Shown here piece after piece: positions 1 to 7,888 of a DNA stretch of 64,000 bases (position 1 is its first letter; every line of letters begins with the position of its first letter). The stretch lies in NCBI GenBank assembly GCA_035296625.1, contig DATHAO010000042.1, positions 1-64,000 on the forward strand, written 5' to 3'. Made by a program: the position numbers and the translations under genes. The notes below the pieces were generated by a model, which saw only the letters and a program-made list of their open reading frames with translations, had not been told where the DNA came from and searched no databases. The DNA comes from DATCLS01 sp035296625 (GTDB lineage Bacteria > Actinomycetota > Acidimicrobiia > Acidimicrobiales > VFJN01).

Positions 1-12
1 GGAGGAGGCGAC

Positions 13-741
13 GTGAACGCCCTGATCGCCCAGGCGCGGGTCGAGACCACGCTGTCGCTGCGCCGGGGTGAGTCGCTGCTGCTCACGCTCGGCATCCCGG
101 TCTCCGTGCTCGTGTTCTTCTCCCTCGTCGACGTGCTGCCCGTGGACGGCGACGCGGTCGACTTCCTCGCCCCCGGCACGCTGGCGCTCGCCACGCTCGC
201 CACGGCATTCGCCAATCTGGCCATCGCCACAGCGTTCGAGCGCTCCTACGGCGTGCTCAAGCGCCTGGGCATCACCCCGCTCGGCCGCCCCCGCCTGCTC
301 GCGGCCAAGGTCCTCACCGTGGTCGCCGTGCTGGCCGTTCAGGCGGCGGTCATCGCCGCGGCGGCCGCCGCCCTCGGCTGGCGACCCGCGGTCGAGCCGG
401 TCCCGCTCGCTGCGGCGCTCGTGCTCGCGGTCGTGGCCTTCACCGGACTGGCCCTCGTCGTGGCCGGGCGCCTGCGGGCGCTCGTGGCACTGGCGGCAGC
501 GAACGCCCTTTTCGTCGCCGCTCTCCTGCTCTCCGGCATGGTGTTCCCGCTCGACGAGCTTCCCGCCGGCCTGCGGACCGTTGTCCGTGGCCTGCCGTCC
601 ACGGCGCTGGCCGAGGCCGTGCGCGGGGCCTTGACCGAGGGCGTGGCGGTGCCGGGACGGGTGTGGCCGGTCCTCGGTGTGTGGGCGGTGGCGGGGGCCG
701 GCCTCGCCGTGGCCCTGTTCCGATGGGAGCCGTCGGAGTGA
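13..741 (+). CDS. ABC-2 type transporter permease
   Basis: This is a 242-residue integral membrane protein with about six hydrophobic segments and the overall pattern of ABC-2 family export permeases, including a conserved-looking stretch near residues 176-200 (SGMVFPLDELPAGL) that resembles the ABC-2 signature between the fifth and sixth helices. It would form the membrane channel of an exporter whose ATPase is probably encoded just before the window begins. The start is a GTG, and the first bases of the window are a strong GGAGGAGG ribosome binding site. The substrate cannot be read from the sequence. In actinobacteria such ABC-2 systems often sit near heme A assembly genes, so a link to oxidase biogenesis is possible but only inferred. 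Confidence 0.85.
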   Translation: MNALIAQARVETTLSLRRGESLLLTLGIPVSVLVFFSLVDVLPVDGDAVDFLAPGTLALATLATAFANLAIATAFERSYGVLKRLGITPLGRPRLLAAKVLTVVAVLAVQAAVIAAAAAALGWRPAVEPVPLAAALVLAVVAFTGLALVVAGRLRALVALAAANALFVAALLLSGMVFPLDELPAGLRTVVRGLPSTALAEAVRGALTEGVAVPGRVWPVLGVWAVAGAGLAVALFRWEPSE

Positions 742-844
742 TCCGGGCTGCCCGCCACCGGTGGCGCCGGCCGCGCGGTGCCCGGGGGGTCCGCGCCCGC
801 CGACGGGCGCGGAGAGGCGGACGGGTTCCCGACGGCCGACCTGG

Positions 845-850
845 CAGGCT
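845..850 (+). promoter_or_regulatory. Candidate -10 hexamer for the SDR gene
   Basis: CAGGCT lies 8 bases before the ATG at 859. It fits the NANNNT-short gap-start pattern seen before many genes here and would give a leaderless or nearly leaderless transcript. No clear -35 is visible. Confidence 0.3.
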
Positions 851-858
851 GTCCGGCG

Positions 859-1815
859 ATGGCTCCCTGGACCGCCGACGACATCCCCGACCAGAGCGGC
901 CGTACCGTGCTCGTCACGGGGGCCAGCGACGGGCTCGGCCTGCGGAGCGCCTGCGCCCTCGCCGCCAAGGGCGCCGCCGTGCTGCTGGGGTGCCGCAACC
1001 TCGAGAAGGGCGAGCGGGCCAGCGAGGCCGTGTCCGCCGTCGCCACCGGTCCGGCGCCCGCCCTCGTGCGGCTCGACCTGACCGACCTGTCGTCGGTGCG
1101 GGCTGCGGCCGACACGCTCACCTCGACGGTGCCACGCCTCGACATGCTGCTGAACAACGCCGGCGTCATGGCCGTGCCGCTCGCCCGGACGCCCGAGGGC
1201 TTCGAGGCGCAGTTCGCCACGAACCACCTGGGGCACTACGCGTTGACGGGCCTCGTGCTGCCGATCCTGCTGCGGGCGCAGGCCCCGCGGGTCGTGAGCG
1301 TGTCGTCGCTCATGCACCGCTTCGGGCGCAGCCGGTGGGGCGACCCGAACAGCCACAGATCCCGCTACCGGCGGTGGCCTGCGTACGGGCGCAGCAAGCT
1401 GGCGAATCTGCAGTTCATGTACGAGCTGGCCCGCCGGGCCGCCGCAGCGGGCACGGCGCTCACCTCGGCCGCCGCTCACCCGGGCTACTCGTCCACCCAC
1501 CTGGTCGTGACGACCACCGACGCCAGCGGCACCCGCGTCGGCGGGCCGGTCATGCGGACCGCCACCCGCCTGACGGCCCAGAGCGCGGAGATGGGCGCCC
1601 TGCCCCAGCTGTACGCGGCGACCATGCCGGACGTGGCGTCGGGCGACTACTTCGGGCCCGACGGTCCCGGTGAGACCCGCGGCTTCCCGCGCCGGGTCGG
1701 GTCGTCGAAGCCGGCGCGCGACGAGGCGGCCGCCCGACGCCTGTGGGACGTGTCGGCCGAGCTCACCGGCGTCACCTACGCCTGGAACGCCGCCCGGGCC
1801 GACTCGGCCGGCTGA
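859..1815 (+). CDS. Short-chain dehydrogenase/reductase
   Basis: This 318-residue protein is a classical Rossmann-fold SDR that would oxidise or reduce a carbonyl/alcohol with NAD(P)(H). The N-terminal cofactor motif TGASDGLG (residues 20-27), the NNAG motif, a catalytic serine in VSVSSLMH and the YGRSK (Tyr-x-x-x-Lys) active site are all present. It most resembles the retinol dehydrogenase/protochlorophyllide reductase-like branch, in which the helix after NNAG ends in ATNHLGHY; that motif is seen here. The ATG at 859 is preferred because the sequence upstream of it is arginine/proline rich and unlike the family. The substrate is unknown, and the gene converges on the oxidase operon. Confidence 0.88.
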   Translation: MAPWTADDIPDQSGRTVLVTGASDGLGLRSACALAAKGAAVLLGCRNLEKGERASEAVSAVATGPAPALVRLDLTDLSSVRAAADTLTSTVPRLDMLLNNAGVMAVPLARTPEGFEAQFATNHLGHYALTGLVLPILLRAQAPRVVSVSSLMHRFGRSRWGDPNSHRSRYRRWPAYGRSKLANLQFMYELARRAAAAGTALTSAAAHPGYSSTHLVVTTTDASGTRVGGPVMRTATRLTAQSAEMGALPQLYAATMPDVASGDYFGPDGPGETRGFPRRVGSSKPARDEAAARRLWDVSAELTGVTYAWNAARADSAG

Positions 1816-1841
1816 GGCGGCGCCCGCCGGCCCGTTCGTCC

Positions 1842-2753
1842 CTAGGGCGTGGGGCCCGAGGGCTCCGGGGGGGCGGGGTGGCGCTCGAACTCGCGCTCGA
1901 CGTCGTCCCACGTGAGGTCGTGGACGGGACCAGCCTGATCCTGCGCCTTGTCGGTGTCGCTGAAGTGCGAGGACCACTGGAAGAACCGCACGGTGATGAT
2001 GCCCCAGAGGAAGCCACCGGCAACGAGCTTCATGATGAGCCCGGCGATCTGCTGGTCGGTGGCCACGCTGATGCCGCCCATCCGCTCGGGGATGTCGTAG
2101 ACCGAGTAGAGAGCTCCGTCGGCGAAGGTCATCCACGCCGCCGGCACGGTGGGGATGATCGACGTGACGAACAGGTAGAGCATCTGAGAGGGGTACGAGA
2201 TGCGCAGCTCCGGCAGTGGGCCGCACACCGGGGTCCACAGCACGAAGGCGCTCGCCACGAGCGCGGTGTGGATGCCGTAGTGCAGCGGGGCGCTCTGCAC
2301 CGAGCCGTTCACCACGTTCTGCCAGTGGGTGAACAGGATCAGCCCGTTGAACAGCACGGTGGCCGGGATCGGGCGGGCCAGGGCGAAGAACGCCCGCTTG
2401 GCGCGGCCGTGGCCCAGCACGAGGCGGGCCAGCCACTCGGGCGTGGCCTTGAGGAACAGGATCGGCACGCCGTAGGTCAGCAGCATGTGCTGGGTCATGT
2501 GGACCCAGAACAGGTACTCCTCGGCCACGTCGTGCATCGGCCAGTCGGACGCCACCCAGAGGAGGGCGATGCCGGCCACCAGGAACGCGAGCTGGCTGCG
2601 CCGGATGACCGGCGTGCCCGGCCCGACGGCCTTGGGCCCGATCACGCGCAGGGCGTAGACGGCAAGCGCCGTGACGCCCCCCACCAGCACCCACACCTCC
2701 GGGTGCGGCTGCCAGCGCCAGAAGTCGGTCCCCCCGGTCGCCAGCAGCACCAC
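1842..2753 (-). CDS. ctaG: CtaG-type (caa3_CtaG) cytochrome c oxidase copper assembly protein
   Basis: This 303-residue polytopic membrane protein matches the caa3_CtaG family, which helps load copper into cytochrome c oxidase. Paired histidines typical of the family are visible (VHMTQHM, LFTHWQN, LHYGIHTAL) within or beside membrane helices and could bind copper. It starts with GTG one base after the stop of the subunit IV gene and is the last gene of the long minus-strand oxidase operon, which fits an assembly role. The C-terminal 30 residues are acidic/proline rich and probably cytoplasmic. It is not related to the soluble Cox11-type CtaG. Confidence 0.85.
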   Translation of the reverse strand: MVLLATGGTDFWRWQPHPEVWVLVGGVTALAVYALRVIGPKAVGPGTPVIRRSQLAFLVAGIALLWVASDWPMHDVAEEYLFWVHMTQHMLLTYGVPILFLKATPEWLARLVLGHGRAKRAFFALARPIPATVLFNGLILFTHWQNVVNGSVQSAPLHYGIHTALVASAFVLWTPVCGPLPELRISYPSQMLYLFVTSIIPTVPAAWMTFADGALYSVYDIPERMGGISVATDQQIAGLIMKLVAGGFLWGIITVRFFQWSSHFSDTDKAQDQAGPVHDLTWDDVEREFERHPAPPEPSGPTP

Positions 2754-2754
2754 G

Positions 2755-3144
2755 TCAGCCCCCGCCCAGCCGGCCGTAGGCGGACGACCAGAACTCCATG
2801 GCCGTCAGCATGATGGCGACATAGACGGCCACCGCCAGGAGCAACCCGAACACGAACACCCGCCGGAACAGCGGATTGTCGAACCTGAGGTGCATGAAGT
2901 ACGCGCACACGATGCCGAACTTGATGGTCATCATCGGGATCAGCGCGATCACGAGGAACGTCGTGCTGGCGTCCTCGAGGAAGTAGGTGCTCACCTCGGC
3001 GGCGGTGATCACGGCGAGGATCAGCGCGATCACCACGTACTGGCGGTCGCTCGGGTGCTGGTGGCCGTGCGCCTCGACGTGGTCGCGCGGCATGGTGTCG
3101 CCGGGCTCGACCGGGTCGACGGGTTCGACGGTGCGCGTGCTCAT
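2755..3144 (-). CDS. ctaF: Cytochrome c oxidase subunit IV (prokaryotic COX4/CyoD type)
   Basis: This 129-residue protein has three predicted membrane helices and the motif IKFGIVCAYFMHL, characteristic of the prokaryotic COX4/CyoD subunit that supports assembly or stability of subunit I. A roughly 38-residue polar N-terminus with several histidines precedes the first helix. The gene sits between ctaE and ctaG in the oxidase operon with only 16 bases to ctaE. The gene symbol is by position and family. The actinobacterial four-helix CtaF family is a different protein; a relative of that family seems to be present in this operon at 7030-7878. Confidence 0.85.
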   Translation of the reverse strand: MSTRTVEPVDPVEPGDTMPRDHVEAHGHQHPSDRQYVVIALILAVITAAEVSTYFLEDASTTFLVIALIPMMTIKFGIVCAYFMHLRFDNPLFRRVFVFGLLLAVAVYVAIMLTAMEFWSSAYGRLGGG

Positions 3145-3160
3145 GACGTGTGCCTCGCGG

Positions 3161-3784
3161 TCACGGGATGAGGTAGACGACGGTGAAGATCAGGATCCAG
3201 ACGATGTCCACGAAGTGCCAGTAGAGGCCGAAGATCTCGACGGTCTCGGCGTTCGCCTGCGTGAGCTTTCCCCGCAGGGCCATGATCACCAGCGACATCA
3301 GGAAGATGATGCCGATGCTCACGTGCACGCCGTGGAAGCCGGTCAGCGTGTAGAACGCCGACCCGAAGATGTTCGTGGTGTAGCCGAGGCCCTCCTTCAC
3401 GAAGGTCGTGAACTCGTAGACCTGGCCGGCGATGAAGATGCCGCCGAGCGACGCCGTGGTGGCGAGGAAGGTCACGCACCGGCGCACGTCGCCCCGGTGG
3501 ATGGCGCCGACGGCGAGCGCCATCGTCATCGAGCTCATCAGCAGCACGAAGCTCGACACCGACGTGAAGGGGATGTCGAACATGTCCTGGGGGGTGGGCC
3601 CCGAGACGCTGCGGTGGCGCAGCAGCAGGTAGGTCGAGATCAGCCCGCCGAAGAGCAGGCAGTCGGACCCGAGGAAGACCCACATCGCCAGCTTCTCGTT
3701 GGAGATGCCGGTGCTGGTCTGGTGCGACGGGACGCCGTGTTCGGTCTCGGCGGCGATCGACCCGTGGACGACGGTCTCAGTCAT
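3161..3784 (-). CDS. ctaE: Cytochrome c oxidase subunit III
   Basis: This 207-residue protein is a five-helix subunit III of a heme-copper oxidase. Family motifs include GQVYEF with the conserved glutamate, TGFHGVHV, and LYWHFVDIVWI near the C-terminus. The start ATG overlaps the 3' end of ctaD by 8 bases, indicating translational coupling; a longer open frame upstream of it is proline/arginine rich and lies inside ctaD, so it is not used. All family residues that are lost in the paralogue at 7889-8533 are intact here, so this copy should be the functional one. Confidence 0.95.
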   Translation of the reverse strand: MTETVVHGSIAAETEHGVPSHQTSTGISNEKLAMWVFLGSDCLLFGGLISTYLLLRHRSVSGPTPQDMFDIPFTSVSSFVLLMSSMTMALAVGAIHRGDVRRCVTFLATTASLGGIFIAGQVYEFTTFVKEGLGYTTNIFGSAFYTLTGFHGVHVSIGIIFLMSLVIMALRGKLTQANAETVEIFGLYWHFVDIVWILIFTVVYLIP

Positions 3785-5834
3785 CGGTGCTGGCCTCCTT
3801 GGCGCTGGGGGAGCCCACGGTGGCCTCCTCGCCCTCGGCGGCGTGGCGGTCGCCGTCCCCGCTGCCGTTGCCGTCGCCCGATGGGCCGTGAACGTCGTGG
3901 CCGTGCGCCCCGTGGTGGGCCTCGGGGTCGTCCGCCGGCTCGAACCCCCAGGCGAACCCGGCGAGCACGGTGACAAGCCCGCCGGCTGCGGCGATGCCCA
4001 GGTTGAAGATCAGGCCGTAGCCGATCAGCGGCAGGCCGAGCGCCATGACGATCGGCCAGTACGACGGCGAGGGCAGATGCACGTCGGTGGCGTCGCCCTT
4101 CTGGGCCGCCTCGGCGCCGGTGGCCACGCGCCGCACCTTCCCGTTCTCGTCCTCCTGGTACTTCTGGTGCCAGAACTCGTCGAGCCGCGACACCGTCGGC
4201 ACCTCGTCGAAGTTGTGCGCCGGCACCGGGGAGGGGGTCGACCACTCGAGGCTGCGGGCATCCCACGGGTCGGGGCCGGCGTTCACGGGGTTGCGCCGAT
4301 GCGCCCGAGTGCTGGCCAGCACGTTCCACCCGAACACGAGCATCGAGGCGGCGATCGTGAACGCGCCGATCGTCGCCACGAGGTTCCAGAACTCGAACCC
4401 GTAGTCGGCGATGTAGGTGTGCATGCGGCGGGGCATGCCCTGCAGGCCGAGGATGTGCATGGGGCCGAACGTCAGGTTGAACCCGACGAGCAGCGACCAG
4501 AAGTGCAACTTTCCGAGCTTGTCGCTGAGCGTGTAGCCGAACACCTTCGGCCACCAGAAGTAGAAGCCGCCCAAGAAGGCGAACAGGGCGCCGCCGAAGA
4601 TCACATAGTGGAAGTGGGCGACGATGTAGTAGGTGTCGGTCTGCTGGGTGTCGGCGGGCGACACGGCGTGGGTCACGCCCGACAGGCCGCCGATGGTGAA
4701 CATCGTGACCAGGCCGATCGAGAACAGCATGGGCGTCGAGAAGGTGATCTTCCCGCCCCACATCGTGGCCATCCAGTTGAGGATCTTCACGCCGGTCGGC
4801 ACCGCGATGAACATCGTCGACAGCGAGAAGGCCGCCACCGAGATCGGCCCGATGCCGGAGGCGAACATGTGATGGGCCCACACGCCCCAGCCCATGAAGC
4901 CGATGGCGATGCCCGAGAACACCATGAACGGGTAGCCGAAGATCGGCTTGCGGGAGAACACCGGGATGATCTCGGACACGATCCCGAACGCGGGCAAGAT
5001 CAGGATGTAGACCTCCGGGTGGCCGAAGATCCAGAACAGGTGCTCCCACAAGAGCGGGTCCGCGCCCTCACCCACGTCGAAGAAGTTGGCGTTGAACAGC
5101 CGGTCGAACGTGAGCAGGAACAGCGCCACCGAGATGACCGGGAGCGCGAACACCAGCAGCATCTGGGTGACGAAGCCCATCCAGGTGAACACCGGCATCT
5201 TCATGAGCGTCATGCCCGGTGCCCGCATGTTGAGCACGGTGACGATCAGGTTGACGGCACCGACCAGCGAGGCGATGCCGGTCATCTGCAGGCCCAGGGC
5301 GTAGAAGTCGATGCCGTGGCTGGGCGAGAACGTGACGCCGGAGTTCGGCGCGTAGTTGAACCAGCCGCCGTCCGGGCCGCCCCCCAGGAGCCACGAGCTG
5401 TTGAGGAAGAGGCCGCCGAACAGGAACACCCAGAAGCTGAACGCGTTCAGCCGCGGGAAGGCGACGTCACGGGCGCCGATCTGCAGCGGCATCAGGTAGT
5501 TCATGAACGCCGCGCCGAGCGGGATGACGACGAGGAAGATCATCGTCACGCCGTGCATGGTGAACAGCTGGTTGTAGAGGTCGGACGAGTAGAGCTTCTG
5601 CTCGGGCGCCGCCAGCTGCGCACGGATGAGCAGCGCCTCCACCCCGCCGATCGCGAGGAAGAACAGCGCGGCCGCGCCGTACATGATGCCGATGCGCTTG
5701 TGGTCGACGGTGGTCAGCCAGCTCGTCCAGCCCGTTGTGGACTGGGGGCGGGTGAAACCGCCCATCGGGCGGGTGCTGACCTCCCGGCCGGACGTCAGCT
5801 CCAGCGGCGCTGTCGGGCGTTCGACGATCGCCAT
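3777..5834 (-). CDS. ctaD: Cytochrome c oxidase subunit I with C-terminal CtaF-like extension
   Basis: This 685-residue protein is the catalytic subunit that reduces O2 to water and pumps protons. All ligands are visible: His94 (FTMHG, heme a), His272-Pro-Glu274-x-Tyr276 (CuB and the cross-linked Tyr), His321-His322 (CuB), His407 and His409 (HFHY, hemes a3 and a), K-channel Lys350 and D-channel Asp123, so it is an A-family oxidase. It is longer than the usual 530-580 residues. After the DPWDARSLEW tail comes a segment with SPSYWPIV and two more helices, resembling an actinobacterial subunit 4 domain, and then a histidine/glycine-rich acidic tail. It is encoded between ctaC and ctaE in the operon. 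Confidence 0.97.
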   Translation of the reverse strand: MAIVERPTAPLELTSGREVSTRPMGGFTRPQSTTGWTSWLTTVDHKRIGIMYGAAALFFLAIGGVEALLIRAQLAAPEQKLYSSDLYNQLFTMHGVTMIFLVVIPLGAAFMNYLMPLQIGARDVAFPRLNAFSFWVFLFGGLFLNSSWLLGGGPDGGWFNYAPNSGVTFSPSHGIDFYALGLQMTGIASLVGAVNLIVTVLNMRAPGMTLMKMPVFTWMGFVTQMLLVFALPVISVALFLLTFDRLFNANFFDVGEGADPLLWEHLFWIFGHPEVYILILPAFGIVSEIIPVFSRKPIFGYPFMVFSGIAIGFMGWGVWAHHMFASGIGPISVAAFSLSTMFIAVPTGVKILNWMATMWGGKITFSTPMLFSIGLVTMFTIGGLSGVTHAVSPADTQQTDTYYIVAHFHYVIFGGALFAFLGGFYFWWPKVFGYTLSDKLGKLHFWSLLVGFNLTFGPMHILGLQGMPRRMHTYIADYGFEFWNLVATIGAFTIAASMLVFGWNVLASTRAHRRNPVNAGPDPWDARSLEWSTPSPVPAHNFDEVPTVSRLDEFWHQKYQEDENGKVRRVATGAEAAQKGDATDVHLPSPSYWPIVMALGLPLIGYGLIFNLGIAAAGGLVTVLAGFAWGFEPADDPEAHHGAHGHDVHGPSGDGNGSGDGDRHAAEGEEATVGSPSAKEASTDD

Positions 5835-5851
5835 GTGTTCAGCCTCAGGTC

Positions 5852-6997
5852 CTAGTCGAGCGTCTGGAGGAAGGCGACCAGCTGGTCGATCTGCTCCTCC
5901 TGGAGTTGCAGGTTCGGCATGCCCCTCGCCTCGGGGGCCATGGGTTTCTGGCCCGGCGGGTTGCGCAGCCAGGCCTCGAGGTCGATGCGGTTGAGCTCGC
6001 CACCGATCTCGTCGTACTCGACGATGTCGTCGCCGTCGAGATCTTCCCAGAGGTTGTAGGTGCCCCCGGCGAACGCTCCACGGGTGGCGAAGTGGGTGAG
6101 CTCGGGGGCCTCGCCGGCCACGAGTGTCTTGTCACCCTCGTCGGCCCACTCCTCGTCGTTGATGCCCCTGGCCACGTGGCAGCGCGAGCACTGCGTGGTG
6201 AACAGCTCGGCGCCGAGGGCGGCCTCGGTACCTTCCTCGGGCTCCTCGGCCTCGGTGGCCTGGTTGGCGAGCCAGTCGTCGAACTCGTCCTGGGGCAGGG
6301 CGACCGCCCGCTGGCGCATGTAGGCGTGCGACAACCCGCAGAACTCGGTGCACTGGCCGACGTAGGTGCCCGGCTCGTCGGCGTTCAGCGTGAGGGTGTG
6401 GGTGCGGCCGGGCACCGCGTCCTTCTTGCCGTTCAGGGACGGGATCCAGAACGAGTGGATGACGTCGTTCGAATGGATCTCGAGCTCGACGTCGACGCCG
6501 GCCGGGATCACGAGGTCGGTGCCCGTGCTGGGCTCCTCGTCCTCGAACCGGCCGTCACCGTCGACGTCGTAGGAGTAGCGCCACCACCACTGCTGGCCCT
6601 CGACCCGGACGGTCATGGCGGCGTCGTCGCGACTGTTGATGTTGATGAGCGTGCCGATCGTACCGACGGCGACCACGGCGAGGATGGCGGCCGGCAGGAC
6701 CGTCCAACCGATCTCGAGCTTGGTGTTGCCGTGGGTCTGCGCCGGCAGGTCGTCGTCGTCCTCGCCGCGGCGCTTGCGGAACTTGAGGACCATCGCCAGC
6801 GTGCCGAACTCGACGATCACGAAGACGACGGCGGCCACGAGGAAGACCGGGTTGACCAGATCGTCGATCTGACGGGCGATCGGGCCCTTCGGATCGAGCG
6901 TGTCCTGCGGGGCGTCGGACGCGCACGCCCCCAGCAGCAGGAACAGCGGCAGCGCCAACGCCAGCGCGCCGCGCCGGCGACGGGGCATGCGGGGCAT
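5852..6997 (-). CDS. ctaC: Cytochrome c oxidase subunit II, lipoprotein with fused cytochrome c (caa3 type)
   Basis: This 381-residue subunit accepts electrons from cytochrome c. A lipoprotein signal with lipobox LLGAC (Cys25) is followed by two membrane helices (about 48-72 and 97-119), a cupredoxin domain with WWWRY and the CuA ligands His181, Cys216, Glu218, Cys220, His224 and Met227, and a C-terminal class I cytochrome c domain with CSRCH (270-274) and methionines 353/360 as possible axial ligands. Two EF-hand-like acidic loops occur, at 144-155 (D-x-D-x-D-G) and 319-330. The ATG at 6997 is preceded by GAAGGAG at good spacing; an in-frame ATG at 7033 overlaps the upstream stop and is the alternative. 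Confidence 0.95.
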   Translation of the reverse strand: MPRMPRRRRGALALALPLFLLLGACASDAPQDTLDPKGPIARQIDDLVNPVFLVAAVVFVIVEFGTLAMVLKFRKRRGEDDDDLPAQTHGNTKLEIGWTVLPAAILAVVAVGTIGTLININSRDDAAMTVRVEGQQWWWRYSYDVDGDGRFEDEEPSTGTDLVIPAGVDVELEIHSNDVIHSFWIPSLNGKKDAVPGRTHTLTLNADEPGTYVGQCTEFCGLSHAYMRQRAVALPQDEFDDWLANQATEAEEPEEGTEAALGAELFTTQCSRCHVARGINDEEWADEGDKTLVAGEAPELTHFATRGAFAGGTYNLWEDLDGDDIVEYDEIGGELNRIDLEAWLRNPPGQKPMAPEARGMPNLQLQEEQIDQLVAFLQTLD

Positions 6998-7029
6998 GCG
7001 ATCTCCTTCGGGGGGCGAGCTCGGGCGGG

Positions 7030-7878
7030 TCATCGCAACACCACCGCCGCCATGCTCCCGGCGAGGGTGGGGGCGGACTGCTCGGTCGCACCCCCGCCGA
7101 CGTTGTCCTCGGGCGCTTGCTCTTCGCCCTCGTCCTCGTGCTCGTCGACCTCGCGCTCGCCGACCACGGCAGCGCCCACGCCCAGCGCGATCACGGCGAT
7201 CGCCACGAGGAGCAGGCCGCCGACGATGGCGTTGGCCCCGAGCCGGGGGCGGGAGGCGGCGAACACACCGAGGCCGAGGACCAGCGCGGCGAAGGCGGTC
7301 GCCACCCACACCGCCGACTCGGACGACAGCGCCAGGAAGACCCGCGAGAACGCGACGACCAGCACCGCGATGGCAAGCAGGCCGGCGGCCGGGAACTCGA
7401 TCGGGTTCATGAACCGATTGCGGATCTCGCGGTTGGCGGCCGGGTCGCCGGTGGCCCGGTCGGCCCAGGCCTGCACCGTCCACTCGACGAGCACCGCGCC
7501 GAGCGTGATGAACCCGAAGACGAGCAGCACCGTCTCCGCCACCAGGCCGACGAGCACCAGCGCCACGCCGAAGGCGGCGACGACCGGCCAGTAGCTCGGG
7601 CCGGCGGGCATGACGGTCGGGACGCCCTCGGTGCCGGCGACCTGGCGGAGGGCGTCGGCCTCGGCATCGCGCACGGCGAGCGCTACGAGCCCCAGGAAGA
7701 AGCTGATCAGGGACGCGGTGAGCAGCACGGCGTAGCCGAAGTGGTCGCCGACGCCGCCCTTGTAGCCGGCGGTGATCGGCCCGAGGCCGTTGCCGCCGGT
7801 CGTCCAGCCGTAGGCCCAGGCCAGAGCGAGGGTGACGACGCCCAGGCCGAAGAACCACTTGGAGCCGGTCGTGATCAC
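7030..7878 (-). CDS. Oxidase-operon membrane protein, possibly subunit IV (CtaF)-like
   Basis: This 282-residue protein has about seven or eight hydrophobic segments and a highly acidic loop near residues 244-260. I do not recognise it as a whole. Residues around 92-130 (GPSYWPVV, then two hydrophobic stretches and VEW) look like the SYWP motif and helix pair of the actinobacterial cytochrome aa3 subunit 4 family and of the C-terminal extension of CtaD in this same operon. It starts with GTG, follows the subunit III paralogue by about 10 bases, and its stop overlaps the upstream in-frame ATG of ctaC. Position therefore argues for a structural or assembly role in the oxidase. Function is inferred. 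Confidence 0.75.
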   Translation of the reverse strand: MITTGSKWFFGLGVVTLALAWAYGWTTGGNGLGPITAGYKGGVGDHFGYAVLLTASLISFFLGLVALAVRDAEADALRQVAGTEGVPTVMPAGPSYWPVVAAFGVALVLVGLVAETVLLVFGFITLGAVLVEWTVQAWADRATGDPAANREIRNRFMNPIEFPAAGLLAIAVLVVAFSRVFLALSSESAVWVATAFAALVLGLGVFAASRPRLGANAIVGGLLLVAIAVIALGVGAAVVGEREVDEHEDEGEEQAPEDNVGGGATEQSAPTLAGSMAAVVLR

Positions 7879-7888
7879 TGCTGCGTCC

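Noticed and set aside
339..1220. Minus-strand frame opposite the permease and SDR genes
   Set aside because: Ser/Arg/Thr/Ala-rich translation without motifs, antisense to two well-supported genes.
3699..5855. A 700-codon plus-strand open frame opposite ctaD
   Set aside because: It is an antisense frame produced by high GC content; the translation is rich in His, Arg, Glu and Val with no domain, while the minus strand encodes an unmistakable CtaD.
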